DNA of 64,000 nucleotides from Letharia columbiana (GCF_014066305.1 NW_023501108.1:1-64000), one strand, 5' to 3'. Positions 1 through 11,377 are shown, counted from the first letter of the stretch. Made by a program: numbers and translations. The notes: generated by a model not told the origin, from the sequence alone.

Positions 1-1
1 C

Positions 2-1059
2 GAGATTCATTTGCAGTACCCGTCTGCTTCTCAGAGCGAGAAGTATGCCTTTCATCGACATGTCCAAAAGAGGATATAGCTAATGATCGCAGATACGAGT
101 TGGTTGTGCCAATCCTTAATGATGATTTCAAGGCTTTGGAAGACATTAGAGAAGTCATGGAGACCATCATCAGCAACTACCTTCCAAGCGCTGAAGCAGC
201 GAAAATGCAAAATGACAGCACGGGACTGATTCGGCGACTCAAGCGAGCCACGGAGAGGCGTGCCGGGAACGAATACACGGTCTTTGTGCAGGAATGGAAT
301 GACACCTGGTTGATTCTCAGGAAAACGGGACTATTTCTAAGACCATCGACGAATGGAAAGTTGTCGACCTAAAATTGCTCGAGCGAATCCTGACACAAAC
401 CTACTCACGAACAGTTTCACCTAGGGTACACACGTTACGCCACTACCAGAACGGGACGGATAATGTGTACGGCGAGCTACTTCCCAAATTCATCTCCCTA
501 ATTCTCAAACAGGACGTCAAGATGATGTCCGATCAGATCTTTGTTGATCTCGGGTCCGGAGTCGGGAATTGCGTACTTCAAGCCGCTCTGGAGGTTGGAT
601 GCGAGAGCTGGGGCTGTGAGATGATGGACAATGCTTGTGATCTTGCCGAGCTTCAGGAGAAGGGAATTCAACGCTCGGTGCCGGCTATGGGGTCTTTCCG
701 CGGGTGACATTCATCTTGAACGAGGCGATTTTCTCAAGAATCCTGCGATCCTGAAGATTCTCCAGAAAGCAGATGTAGTCCTTGTCAACAACCAGGCATT
801 CACTCCGAACCTGAACGAAGACTTGACAAATCTGTTCCTAGACCTTAAAGAGGGAGCCAAGATCGTGTCACTCAAATCCTTCGTTCCCCATGGGCATAAG
901 ATCACTTCCAAAAATTTGTCGGCTGCATGCAATAGACTCGAAGTCGTCCAGAAGACTTATTTCTCGGCCTGCGTGAGCTGGACTGAAACTGCAGGCACTT
1001 ACTATGTTTCGACAAAGGACAGCTCTAAGGTCCAGGCCTTTGCTGAAAAGAACATGTGA
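2..1059 (+). CDS. DOT1: DOT1 histone H3-lysine-79 methyltransferase, 3' part, frameshifted
   Basis: Catalytic part of Dot1, the non-SET enzyme that methylates H3 lysine 79 on nucleosomes; the 5' end lies outside the window. A 50-nt intron (43-92, donor GTATGC, branch GCTAAT) joins exon 2-42 to exon 93-1059 and restores the conserved stretch SEKYELVVP. Visible motifs are [13 protein letters not shown], the SAM-binding [30 protein letters not shown], the NNQAF loop and [10 protein letters not shown]; the stop is TGA at 1057-1059. The frame breaks twice. Near 322-325 an A-run is one base short (LILR then [11 protein letters not shown]). Near 662-664 a G-run is one base long (LAELQEK then EFNARC). 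The two changes cancel, so sequence on both sides is normal. Real pseudogenisation is possible, but homopolymer sequencing error is at least as likely. Family call is firm. Confidence 0.9.
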
Positions 1060-1269
1060 GCGACTTTCCAGGATGGGGCACGGAAAGCCTATCACAAGCA
1101 CAAACAGAGAGTATGGTCAGTATTATCTAAGGTCTAGTAGCGAAGCTTTTGGTACTGCATAAACTTGGAGTTTAGCGGCTCGAGAGATACCCAGGAGCAT
1201 TCGAAGAGCATTGGATGGCGGCATTTTCTCCGAAGGCACGATTGAGGTTTTCATAGACGCGTGCATTGG
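1060..1269. other. convergent 3' intergenic spacer DOT1/ATG16
   Basis: Spacer of 210 bases between the DOT1 stop (+) and the ATG16 stop (-). It should hold both 3' UTRs. I see no ORF, RNA gene or repeat in it. Confidence 0.6.
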
Positions 1270-1990
1270 TCAGGAAAATTTGGATCCATCGTTCATAGCA
1301 TCAGCTTCCTGTCCCATTCGTGCCATCCACCGATCGACCAACTCCTTATTCTCATGTCGCAACTTCTGAGAATGCTCTTCGGCCATGTTCAGCTGGAGCG
1401 TTAACGATACGGTCTCGTCATGCACGTCCTGCTGATCAATCAAACACGTCTCTCAACAAGAACAGAGCGCATTGACTCAAACCTCTAGCAATTTCGCCTT
1501 CCCCCTGAGTTCCTCATCTCTGTCCCTCATCCCCGTAGTCAACATCGCTTTCTCCTTCGAAAGCTCGCCAATACGTTTGCTGTCCAATGACGATTGTATT
1601 CTCAGCTTCTGCAACTCCTCTGTGACGCTCTGGAGCTTGGCCTCCATCAAACCCCCTGCTACGCTGAGCCTCACTCAAGTCCTGGCGCACTTTGGTGATT
1701 GTATCTCCAGTGGTGGGACTACCGAGTACCGCTTTCTCTCGGCTTATCTTGCGGTCTTTGGGATTGGGTGACGATCTTGGCTCTTCTTGTAACCTAGTAA
1801 CTTCTGCTGACCGAGCGGCTTGGAGGGTAGCTGTTCGATCAGCCAATTTGGCGTCTGATGCACTTTGTCAATTTCCGACATGGACTTCTAGACGGAAAAA
1901 CAAACAGCGATTATATACAGCTTCATTTGCCTTCTCCTTCTTGTCCCTCTCATGCAGCGCACTCAGGTAGTCATCCCGCCAGGATGGCAT
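1270..1990 (-). CDS. ATG16: ATG16 autophagy protein (coiled coil), one frameshift
   Basis: Atg16 binds Atg5 in the Atg12-Atg5/Atg16 complex, which directs lipidation of Atg8 at the growing autophagosome. Three exons on the minus strand: 1990-1906, 1854-1483 and 1431-1270, with 51-nt introns 1855-1905 (donor GTTTGT) and 1432-1482 (donor GTTTGA). The start gives [20 protein letters not shown], the N-terminal Atg5-binding helix. It is followed by [18 protein letters not shown], a heptad-rich coiled coil ([24 protein letters not shown]) and the typical C-terminus [13 protein letters not shown] ... [12 protein letters not shown] one-base insertion in the C5 run at 1652-1656 (G5 on the coding strand) breaks the frame between SEAQRSRG and LMEAKLQ. 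With that base removed the product is 205 aa, normal for fungal Atg16. Sequencing error or a recent mutation would both explain it. Confidence 0.9.
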
Positions 1991-2484
1991 ATTCAGATGT
2001 ACATGATGTTTTGAGAGTTGACCTGTTGCATGTTGGTAGACTTCTGTCTCCGTGATGGATTCTGAACGCTCGATACAAGTTTCCTATTTGCTTTGAAGCT
2101 CCATTGTGCTGATACATTAGATGACCGATCGAACGCACAAATGGCTGTGGGCGCGATTTCGATAGGGCTGAAGGATGATCGACATTTAAGTCGGTTTGGC
2201 TACCGTGACATGGCCGAGCAGGCGCAGCTCTTTGGCGTCAACTTCTCCGGAAACAGCCCAAATCGTCACCCTTCGGCTTTACTGAGGAACACGAGTACAC
2301 CGCACTTAACGACTGCTGTTGATAACCTCCGTCTCAGCCAGTTGTGAGAACTCTTAGACAATAAAAGCAAAGCCCAGCTCTACTTTTGCTCAGCAGGAGG
2401 AGGCTTCAGCAAGAACTTCTAGCTTGGCGGGCGTGTTTAACCGTTGTTTTCATTCATCTTATCGTCTGAGAGTATTCGATCAAC
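1991..2484. promoter_or_regulatory. divergent promoter region ATG16 / RAB7
   Basis: 494 bases between the two start codons, which point away from each other, so both promoters should lie here. No ORF with coding character is seen. A pyrimidine-rich stretch (TTTTCATTCATCTTATC) precedes the RAB7 start by about 25-40 bases, as is common at fungal transcription starts. I recognise no specific operator. Confidence 0.4.
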
Positions 2485-3386
2485 ATGGCCTCGAGGAAGA
2501 AAGTCCTGCTTAAGGTACCTCTACCGCTCAGTACAAAGGTAATGGTCAATCACTAACATCCAGCCACAACTAGGTGATTATCCTTGGCGATAGTGGAGTT
2601 GGGAAGACTAGTTTGATGAACCAATATGTATGTACAGCAGGACGCATGGCCTTCCTGCGCAGCTTTGGCGGCTAAGATTCATCTTCAAATCAGGTCAACA
2701 AGAAATTCAGCGCGAGCTACAAGGCAACAATTGGGGCGGACTTCCTGACGAAAGAGGTCTTGGTGGACGATCGATTAGTCACAATGCAGGTGTGGGCACA
2801 AGCTGCTTGACGCTGTATCAAGGGCTAACTGTTGTCTAGCTTTGGGATACCGCTGGTCAAGAGCGGTTCCAGTCGCTAGGCGTGGCATTTTACAGAGGGG
2901 CCGATTGCTGCGTCCTGGTGTATGACGTCAACAACTCAAAGAGTTTCGATACTCTGGACAGTTGGAGAGACGAATTTCTGATCCAGGCCAGCCCTCGAGA
3001 CCCCGAGAACTTCCCTTTTGTTGGTCAACCTCGAGCAGTCCTGCGTTCTGCTGCCTAACAAGACACAGGTTGTCCTTGGAAATAAAATTGATGTAGAAGA
3101 AAATAAGCGAATGATATCTTCGAAACGAGCCATGACGTTCTGCCAGTCGAAAGGCGGAATTCCATACTTTGAGACCAGTGCCAAAGAGGCTGTCAACGTT
3201 GAGCAGGCATTCGAAGGCATGGTGCACCCAAACTTTTCGTTTATGTCTATCTTCGTGCTGACATAGGTACTTTCAGTAATCGCCAGGAACGCCTTGGCAC
3301 AAGAAGAATCGGAGGAGTTCAGTGGTGACTTCTCGGATCCTATCGACATCCACTTGGACAGGGAGAGCGATGGTTGTGCGTGCTAG
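2485..3386 (+). CDS. RAB7: Rab7-family GTPase (Ypt7/AvaA), intact, 205 aa
   Basis: Small GTPase of late endosomes and vacuoles, needed for HOPS-dependent homotypic vacuole fusion and for autophagosome-vacuole fusion. Six exons: 2485-2514, 2574-2627, 2694-2789, 2840-3019, 3069-3216 and 3277-3386; they sum to 618 nt, giving 205 aa, the usual Rab7 length. Visible motifs are P-loop GDSGVGKTS (residues 15-23), effector Thr40 in [16 protein letters not shown] with catalytic Gln67, Rab motif [25 protein letters not shown] and a C-terminal Cys-Ala-Cys for double geranylgeranylation. Introns 1-3 and 5 have clear branch points. Intron 4 uses donor GTTGGT. Intron 5 (3217-3276) starts with GC rather than GT, a minor but accepted donor. 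No frameshift. It shares its promoter region with ATG16, another gene of the vacuolar/autophagy route. Confidence 0.97.
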
Positions 3387-3992
3387 TCGCGCTTAGTCTC
3401 ATGTGTCCTGGTTTCTGATCGAAATGATATGCGCTCGCCATGCAATTTCCATGAAGAGCATGGGCGGCAGAAGGTGCAGGTCTTTCACGCAGCAGGGATA
3501 AAGTATCTCTAATTGTGCACCAAATTGGAGGACTTAATGGCAGACCCATTCTGATACGAGACATCCCGTATTGAACAGATCCCGCATGTACATACACACC
3601 GAGGTCCTATATCATATACCCGGTTTATGACTCATACTATGAATTAGCAACCACGCACAGTGCTTGCCTTTCTTGGTTCGATGCTTGCAGACTATAATCT
3701 CGTAATTGCGCTGGCCAAGAGACTTGAGACAGAGCAGGTAACGTAAGCAAATCATAAAGAACGATAGCTCGTCTATTTGGAGCGTGCTTGGATCGAGTTT
3801 GAATGAGGAGAAGAAGTCGAAGAGCTTGTTCGATAGTGCCATCATCTTTGGATTCGTCCAACGCAGCATTTATACATGTGAATGCCGTAACCATGCACAC
3901 CTTCAGTGCAAGTATGATACCCAATCCATGCAATAGAAACCTCTACGCCCTGGGCCTTGAGACAGAACCCCGTCCCTTTTGGATTCTCGTAT
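3387..3992. other. convergent 3' spacer RAB7 / hydrolase
   Basis: 606 bases between two stop codons. Short open frames occur on the minus strand (for example 3637-3933, 98 codons, and 3612-3869, 85 codons), but they overlap each other in different frames and match no family I recognise. They could be 3' UTR of the neighbouring minus-strand gene or a small unknown gene; I would not annotate them as coding. Confidence 0.4.
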
Positions 3993-6751
3993 CTATAACT
4001 TCGACCTTACGCCTTCCAACCGAAATTTGACATCTTTGAGCGCCTTAGTAGATGGTTTCCACTCGTCAAACTGTTTGATCAACTCCGTAATCTCTCCATA
4101 CAGCTCTGTCCGCACGTAATCCTCTTCCAATACACCCCGCATAGCAAACGGCAAAATGTACGGATTTTGTGACGTGGTTGCACCGTCGCGGTGGAATTGT
4201 GGAGAGATCTCACCGAGGGAAGTTGTTTCAAGAGCATGCTCGACAGCCAGATAATAACCAGCTTCGTCGTCATAAATTCTGGAATGTCCCTCACCGCCGT
4301 AGAGACTACCGGCAAGTGGGCTGCTCAGCTCTCGGATCACGCCATGATCTGATATGCCAAGATTACGAAGTTTCAACGCGAAGCCCACTAAGTGGGTAAG
4401 GAAGTCAGGGGCGTGGAGTCGGCCGTCTACGAAGACAGCCCGAAAGATATGTGGGTGGCTCACGCAGCCGAATGTAGAGGACTAAACGAATATGTTAGCT
4501 GGACTCCAAATACTCCACACACAAGCCCACCTCTAGTGAAACGAGCTGATCGTCTATACTGCCAACATAGACAACTTTTACCCCAAACCTCAAGGCAACG
4601 TCCAGGGCTGCTTCATAGTCCTTTGACACTTGACTATTGGGAAGTGCAAAATCGAAAAGCTCTCCAGCCGAGCCACTTATCCATCGAGACTTGTAGTCAG
4701 CGAAAGGGCCAAGATTGACTCCTGCCATAGCACAGACGCCAATCTTTGCGGAATTAACGCATCCGAATGCTATCAGTTTTGCAACCAGCATCATGGCTAC
4801 AGGCACTCCTTGGCTGTGACCTGCAATCATGACAAAGTCGGCTTTTCGTATTTTTTCGATCCAATTGAGCATGAGCTTCCACAATAGGTCAATGCGTTCT
4901 GCGATTTTGCCTTCTCCCTCTAGAGCTACCTTTTCGATCTCACATGAATAGCCCTGATTTTGGGTCCATCTCTGAATGGCGCTGGCTGCACTATTGGCAA
5001 AACGAATAGACGTGCCTGTTGGTTGACCAAGGACGGAGCGAATCAACGGTGCCGGGAAATAGCCATGAACACCCTAAAGAAAGAAGATTAGCCACGTGAA
5101 TGAGACCCACGCTCAACGAACGAGCCAAGCTTACAATGGCTAAAGCTCTCCTAACCCGTGGTGGGTTTTGAACAATGTCGACGTGCTTTGGTTCCAAAGT
5201 CGATCTCAATTGCAACAACCTGCTGATCTGCTGGATCAGACTTGGTCTTCCCACTGTACTGTATGTAGTTTTAAATGAAGGAAGAAGTAAATTCTCGGGC
5301 ATGCCCTTTGATTTGGAACCGGCATCGACCTTGGGCTTTGTTTTCGAATCCAAAGGGATAGCGTCGGGGTTTGAATCTGATTTGGCATTATCTCCAGAGC
5401 CCCGAGGCTTCTTGGTATCCGCAGCTACTTCTAGTGATTGCGGCCTCTGTCTTTTGCTGACCTTATTTGGAACGCCTCCCGCTTCGTCTACTACTGCATT
5501 CTCCGGCTTGGATTGCAATGAAGACCCAGCAAGAGCCAATTCCCCAATTTCACTTCCAGGACGTGTCTTTTCGACATCACTCTTCGGCTGATCTCTGGAC
5601 CAAAACGCCCAGCCATACGATGGTTTTGCACCATCTGTGGGTTGCTGAGGAGTTTGAGGGGTGGACATAGGACAAGATCCCGCATCGCTCACCTTTCCAG
5701 TTTGCGGTTCTGTTCCGAAGGAGTCGCGTTGTGGATTGGAAGCTACGCCAATTGCGCTTGCCGATGAGCTGCTTTTTGTCTGTGTGGATGCATTACTCCA
5801 TAAGCTGAGCCAAGAGCGTGGGGCTTCTTCTTGCTGTGCAGATGGAGAAACAGGACTCGGCTCTGAATTTCGACGTGGTTTGGGGGATGCTGAACCATCT
5901 TGAAGAACATCTGAGATAAAACTTTGGGGGGTATTCTTACCCGCGCTACTGGCATCGTCATCACGCCGAGCAGTACTTGTTCCATTCTCTGTTACGGTTT
6001 CAGACTTCGAGAACCAATTCAACCAGCTCGTGGATTCGTTGGCAGCTTTAGGTACCTCTGACACATGACTCTTGGATTCTGGTCGAGTGTCGCAGTTTTT
6101 GGCAGTATTTTCCGGGGTACCGTCATCAGACTTTTCACCTTCTGGAGCCGTACTGGAGCCGTTTCGTGATTCATACTCTGTGAACTGATCTCTTTCATTC
6201 TTGGATGAACTCCTGTCCTTGGCAGCGCCGTTCGCAGGACCTATAGCGTTCGATGTGATGTGAAGTTTAGTAGTAGTGGCGGCTAGAGGCAAAGACCTGC
6301 TGGAGCTTCCTATACTTTTTGATAGGTAGAGTGCTGGGGATTTGAGAGGAGTTGTGGAAAGCTCTGGGGTGTGAGCCCGCGCTGACGCTAGAGCCTCAGA
6401 TGCGGCCCCGCCTGCAGCTGAAATACTCTCTTTTGCTACTTGGGTGACTGGGCTGGACTTTTTCCCGCGTGGCCACGTTCCGCCGTACCATGTCTTGCTC
6501 GACTGAGGCTATAGAAGATTAGTCTCATTCCGGACAAGCTGACCATCCTATGCGCTTACAGAATTCGCTCCATTGACGGAGGAGTGGATGGGCTCGACAC
6601 CTTCAGGCTTAATTGATGGTTTTGATTGTTCAACAGCAGCTTTGGGCGAAATTCTACTTTGTAATTCGGGCCCTTGGGGTAAGGGCGCTTCTGCTGATGC
6701 AGGTTCGGGTTCTGCCTTGGGGTTTGGCTTTGACCGTTTTCGAGGTCCCAT
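3993..6751 (-). CDS. YML020W-like fungal alpha/beta-hydrolase protein, 865 aa
   Basis: Homologue of the uncharacterised yeast protein YML020W, as I recognise it from the conserved blocks; the physiological role is unknown. Four exons on the minus strand, all joined at phase 0: 6751-6560, 6508-5135, 5073-4531 and 4481-3993, with introns of 51, 61 and 49 nt (donors GTAAGC, GTAAGC, GTGGGC). The N-terminal 500 residues are low-complexity (Ser, Pro, Lys) with the family motif WYGGTWPRGKKS near residue 70 and repeated Trp boxes (WLNWFS, WLSLWS, WAFWSR). The C-terminal domain starts with GVHGYFPAPLIRSVLGQPTG at residue 523 and has the nucleophile elbow GHSQG (Ser609), a later GSIDDQLVSLE block and SHPHIFRAVFVDG, which fits a Ser-Asp-His triad. 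The frame is intact. Confidence 0.87.
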
Positions 6752-7035
6752 AAAGCAAAGGTGGGTGCGGAGGATGAGGAGTCAGAATCTCTCGATCTCT
6801 GACATCCTCTCTCAGCCTTTGTAGACGAAAGATTCCTGCGTATTCAGGTGTGACTTTTGTATGTACAGGATATGACACTGGAGTGGATGCGGTCAATCAT
6901 GCGGCTCTGCCTGATCCCTGCTCTAATAGCCGCGGCCCCCACGTCTTTTAGCGTGATGATCATCCCACGTCAAAAATTTGGCGAAGGCAAGAGACTGATT
7001 GTCCAAATTCCTCAGCAATACCCAACTTCAGCGCC
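6752..7035. promoter_or_regulatory. divergent promoter region hydrolase / SPB1
   Basis: 284 bases between divergent start codons; both promoters must fit here or inside the 5' UTRs. I see no TATA box or known ribosome-biogenesis element that I could defend. Confidence 0.4.
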
Positions 7036-9646
7036 ATGGGGATTCAGAAAAAGGTGAGGTCGGTCGTTCATTGAGGATCCATTCTCTAACTATTAACAGC
7101 ATGGCAAAGGCCGCCTTGACAAATGGTACAAGCTCGCAAAAGAAAAAGGATACAGAGCCAGAGCTGCGTTCAAGCTCATACAACTCAATCGAAAGTATGG
7201 CTTCCTTGAGAAGAGCAAGGTCTTACTGGATCTTTGTGCAGCGCCCGGATCCTGGTGTCAAGTCGCTGCAGAAACCATGCCAGCGAACAGCATGATAGTG
7301 GGGGTAGATCTCGCACCCATCAAACCATTACCAAGGACAATAACCTTTCAGAGTGACATTACTACGGACAAGTGCCGAGCTACAATCAGACAGCATTTCA
7401 AGACCTGGAAAGCGGACACCGTCTTACACGATGGAGCCCCTAATGTTGGCACGGCATGGGTCCAAGATGCATTCTCGCAAGCGGAGTTGACTTTACAGGC
7501 TCTAAAGCTCGCCACAGAGTTCTTAATCGAGGGTGGAACTTTTGTCACAAAAGTTTTCCGATCCAAAGACTACAATGCTTTGCTCTGGGTTTTCAATCAA
7601 CTGTTCACAAAAGTCGAGGCGACGAAGCCTCCATCATCCAGGATTGTATCCGCGGAAATCTTCGTTGTGTGTAGGGGTTTCAAGGCGCCAAAACGAATAG
7701 ATTCAAAGTTCCTCGATCCTCGGTCTGTCTTTGCGGAACTCTCGGATCCGACACCAAACAATGAAGCCAAAGTATTCAACCCGGAGAAGAAGAAGCGAAA
7801 GCGAGAGGGATATGAAGATGGAGATTATACACAGTTCAAGGAAGCTCCTGCGAGCGAGTTCATCCAATCGACAGATCCCATTGCGATGCTTGGATCCCTG
7901 AATAAATTGACCTTTGAGCAGCAGAAGACTGGAGACATCGCACTTGCTGCACTGGACAAGCTGCCGGAAACCACAGATGAGATTAGGCAATCCTGTATGG
8001 ATCTGAAGGTTCTTGGGCGCAAAGAGTTTCGAATGCTACTAAGGTGGAGGCTAAAGGCTCGCGATACATTTGGCTTTCCATCGAAGAAGTCCGGCAAGGA
8101 CCTTGCAGGTGAGGAAGTCGCGGAGGTCGAACCCATGGATGAGGAGCTTCAAATTCAAGAGGAGCTGCAGAGGCTCAAGGAGAACGAAGGTTCACGGAAG
8201 AAGAGAGAAAGGAGGCGGGAGAATGAAAGGAAGCAAAAAGAGATTGTGCGCATGCAGATGCACATGACCACGCCGACGGAAATTGGTCTGGAGCAAAGGG
8301 GTCCGAATGGCGAGGACTCGATGTTTGCGCTAGCGGCTGTGGACAAGGCTGGAGCGATCGAGAAGGTTGCACGCGGCAAGATGGCACTCCAGCTCCAAGC
8401 TAAACAAGCCTCGGACAATGATAGTGGTTCCGAAGCTGAAAGCGACGAAGAGGAGGATATATTAGACGAAGAGTTGGATGCCTTGTACTCCCAGTATCAA
8501 GAACGGAAGTCCGAGTCAGACGCAAAGTATCGTGCCAAGAAAGCAAGAAAAGAACACGAAGATCGCGATTGGGAAGGCTTTTCGGATCATGAAAAGAGCA
8601 GCGACGAGGACTTTGAACGAGACCAATGCAGTAACGAATCTTCGGCAGAGGAAGACGAACGTCAAGATTCTCAAAGGCTCATCTACCCGCAGAACGGCTT
8701 CGCCCAAGGACAGGCTGGTCTTACACGTCGAGCCGCTTTGTTTTTCGAGCAGGATATATTCAAAGATATTGGCAATCTTGGTGCGGAAGAGGAGAATGAC
8801 AGTGCCGTTCATCTTGAGGACGACGAGACGGACGACGGCCCCATCACTCAGGCTGTAAAGGCTCCCGCCATCGAGAAAGAATCCATGAGATTGAGCCAAT
8901 TACCAACCGCAGAAGCAACTCTTCCTGGTGCGACAGATGGGCAAGACTCTGAGGAAAGCGAGGCGAGCGAAGACGAAGCGGAGAACAGACGAAAAGACGA
9001 TGAAAATGAGACCGAAGGCGGCTTCGAAGTGGTGAAAGCAGGAGAAACTGATTGGGAAACAGAAGGCGAGCCACGAAAGGACGGGCGTCTCGACATTGAC
9101 ATTATAACGGCTGAGGCCATGACTTTGGCACAACAAGTCGCCTCGGGACAGAAGTCCACGCAGGACTTGGTGGACGATGGGTTCAACAAATACACCTTCC
9201 GGGACACTGATGGTCTTCCGGAATGGTTCTTAGATGATGAGGGTAAGCACAGTAAACCGCATCGTCCCATAAGCGCAGCAGGTGCGGCAGCCATCAAAGA
9301 AAAGCTTCGAGCTCTTAACGCTCGCCCAATCAAAAAAGTCAGAGAGGCTAAAGACCGTAAGAAGTTCAAGGCTGCCCAGAGACTGGAGAAGCTGCGCAAA
9401 AAGTCGGCCCTGGTGGCAGACGATGAGGGTATTTCGGAGAAAGATAAAGCTCAGAATATTGCGAAGATGATGAATAAGGCTGCGAAAAAGAAGCCCCAAC
9501 AACAGGTGAAGCTTGTTGTTGCCAAAGGCGGTAATAAGGGCATATCAGGACGGCCACGAGGTGTAAAAGGCAAGTACAAGATTGTTGACGCCCGACTGAA
9601 AAAGGATGTTAGGGCAGAGAAGAGACTCGCGAAGAAAAAGCGTTAG
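7036..9646 (+). CDS. SPB1: SPB1 25S rRNA 2'-O-methyltransferase, 854 aa
   Basis: Nucleolar AdoMet-dependent methyltransferase that acts on pre-60S particles; in yeast it methylates the ribose of G2922 (and can act on U2921) in the A-loop of 25S rRNA. Exon 1 is only 18 nt (7036-7053, MGIQKK), followed by a 46-nt intron (7054-7099) and one long exon to TAG at 9646. The FtsJ/RrmJ domain fills residues 1-210 with [13 protein letters not shown] (SAM site), LHDGAPN and FVTKVFRS. The catalytic tetrad reads Lys31-Asp117-Lys157-Glu192, with the same spacing as E. coli RrmJ. Next come the SPB1 middle domain with Lys/Glu-rich coiled coil, long acidic stretches and the basic SPB1 C-terminal domain ([17 protein letters not shown], ending KRLAKKKR). 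No breaks. Its stop is 63 bases from that of the neighbour. Confidence 0.97.
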
Positions 9647-9709
9647 CCTTGGCTACTGCGATGGGAGATCAGTTCTATAATAGTGGTCTGACACAAGGCT
9701 TGGTGCACT

Positions 9710-11039
9710 TTATGGTGCTTTTTTGAGCTCTGTTGAAGCCCAAGCCATATGTCGAAGAAAAGAATTCGAAGCAAAGAATGTGCCTTCGAAGTCCATATCG
9801 TACCCTGCGGAACTGTGAGCACTAGCGAAGCAATCTTGCCTCGAATCTTTGACCTACAATAATTGACACTGCAACATATGCCCTCGTCCGAGCTATCCTG
9901 TGAGACCTTATGATACCTTTCTTCTTGATCAGTCTCAAAATTTCGCCAATTCTAAGCACGAAGATCTCACCAGCATGCAGGGAGATACAACATATCGCCT
10001 GGATCAAGCCTTATGCGAAGTGGTTTGCTTAGAGATGAGAATCTGGTTGCATTCTCTTCTGGCTTGTCTGGATCCCATACAGCACAGGGCACTTGAGCAG
10101 GAGGATCGTCAGGATCGAGGGACATGTCTGCAGCATAGGCGGCAGATGGCATAAATTTCTCGTTGATGCAAGCCGTCTCCACTGGGGCCAATAGCACAAA
10201 ATCTTTTGATCCAACTATTTGACAATAGATGTTTTCATAATTGTCTCTGTGCAAAGCTGTGGTGCTATGCTTGTTACCTATCCACAGATTGATCGCGTCG
10301 GGCTCCTTTTGTAGGGCTATTGACGCCCAGCGAATGTCTGCTTCTACATCACGGTACAGATGTGAGTATTCGCCGCGAAGATTGTCATTTTCTAAGAGAA
10401 ATAAGTCAGTGGCCGTAGCCTTAGATTGAAGACATGGCCATACGGGCTTGCGAATACTTGACCAACTCGACCGTCGTCTGAGCGTTTGAACTTTGTAAGT
10501 AGCTGAGAAAGGTAGAAAACGGTTCGTCCTACGGCAATCTCGGAATCAGGATTTTCCTTCAAAGCAAGAGTTCAAGCAATGAGACAATCTGAAGGGGTCT
10601 TTCGCTCCCAGAGCACGCTGTGAAATCCAAGACTTATTCTGAAACAGGAACAAGTTTCTTCGAAAATGTAAATACCAATTCAAAAGGCTTTACGAAGTAT
10701 GTCGAGCCGTCCTCGGGCCTTTTCTGGACCGAGTCCGCATTACTTTATCGACTTTTAGTGTCCATTCGATTGTCTAGAATGGCCTCGTACTGACCCGTGA
10801 GGTGTGATGGCTACTCCAACAGGAATGTCTTTCATAATATCCTGAAGGTAATGAGCATTCCATGTACGCACAGCAAGCCATTTCGAACAGCCTCGGCGCA
10901 CAACTAATGGTCGATTTTTGGCCACGTATCTCATGAATTCGAGAGGACTAGGCTCTTCATACAAGACATCTATGTCGCCGTTGAGCTCGTGATATGTCGT
11001 CAGCATATCGGTCGTAGCCTCAGCTATTATACTTGACAT
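9710..11039 (-). CDS. JMJD7-type JmjC-domain 2-oxoglutarate/Fe(II) oxygenase, 323 aa
   Basis: Cupin-fold oxygenase of the JMJD7 group; human JMJD7 is a lysyl-3-hydroxylase of DRG GTPases, and the fungal role is not known to me. Six exons on the minus strand: 11039-10795, 10742-10676, 10528-10444, 10391-9971, 9916-9858 and 9804-9710. They sum to 972 nt, or 323 aa (human JMJD7 is 316 aa). Visible blocks are EEPSPLEFMRYVAKNRPLVV (29-48), YFVKPFE, KYSQAQNDNLRGEYSHLY (128-145), the iron-binding LHRDNYENIYCQ with His180 and Asp182, LDPGDMLYLPACWYHKV with the third ligand His275, and NYWYDMDFEG. Intron 2 is long at 147 nt; the others are 52-54 nt. The start codon is about 270 bases from the first transposon TIR, so its promoter touches the AT-rich block. 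Confidence 0.92.
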
Positions 11040-11306
11040 TCTTTGTTAATGCCTCCTGAAGGGCTAGAGAGTGCGAGAATCGCTTCGCCATTAGGGAGGT
11101 TTATGTTGGTTTTGACGGCTTACCCCTATATTCTTAATCATTGGAAAATAGAAAAGTTCCCACAAGCACCCCCCTCTAAAACCAAAAATTGAAATTTCTT
11201 AAATATCTTTATAACTACTACTCTTTATAATCTATAATTTTTATAATCTTTTCTTATAATACTAAATAATTAATTTTAAAAAATTAAGAAGATTTTAATT
11301 TAAATA
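11040..11306. other. transition from gene space to AT-rich repeat block
   Basis: The first 130 bases have normal composition and should hold the JMJD7 promoter. From about 11,170 the sequence turns AT-rich. A CACAAGCACCCCCCTCT motif at about 11,161-11,177 resembles a transposon end, but I find no partner. There is no gene. Confidence 0.5.
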
Positions 11307-11377
11307 GGGTCACACTACGTATACACCCCTTTTTACTATATGTATACCCCTTTCTACTACATATATACCCCCCTCTA
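11307..11377 (+). repeat. left TIR of the MULE
   Basis: Begins GGGTCACACTACGTATAC and ends in CCCCCCTCT. Its reverse complement matches 15,274-15,343 over the whole length except for transitions. Confidence 0.88.

Noticed and set aside
2093..2347. 84-codon plus-strand frame between ATG16 and RAB7
   Set aside because: Lies in the shared promoter region, matches nothing known and is of a length expected by chance at this composition.
3612..3933. Two overlapping minus-strand open frames downstream of the hydrolase gene
   Set aside because: They lie in different frames over the same DNA, have no recognisable domain and fit a 3' UTR; no supporting splice or codon pattern.
2..11039. A biosynthetic or functional gene cluster
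   Set aside because: The genes are unrelated housekeeping functions; only ATG16 and RAB7 share a pathway.
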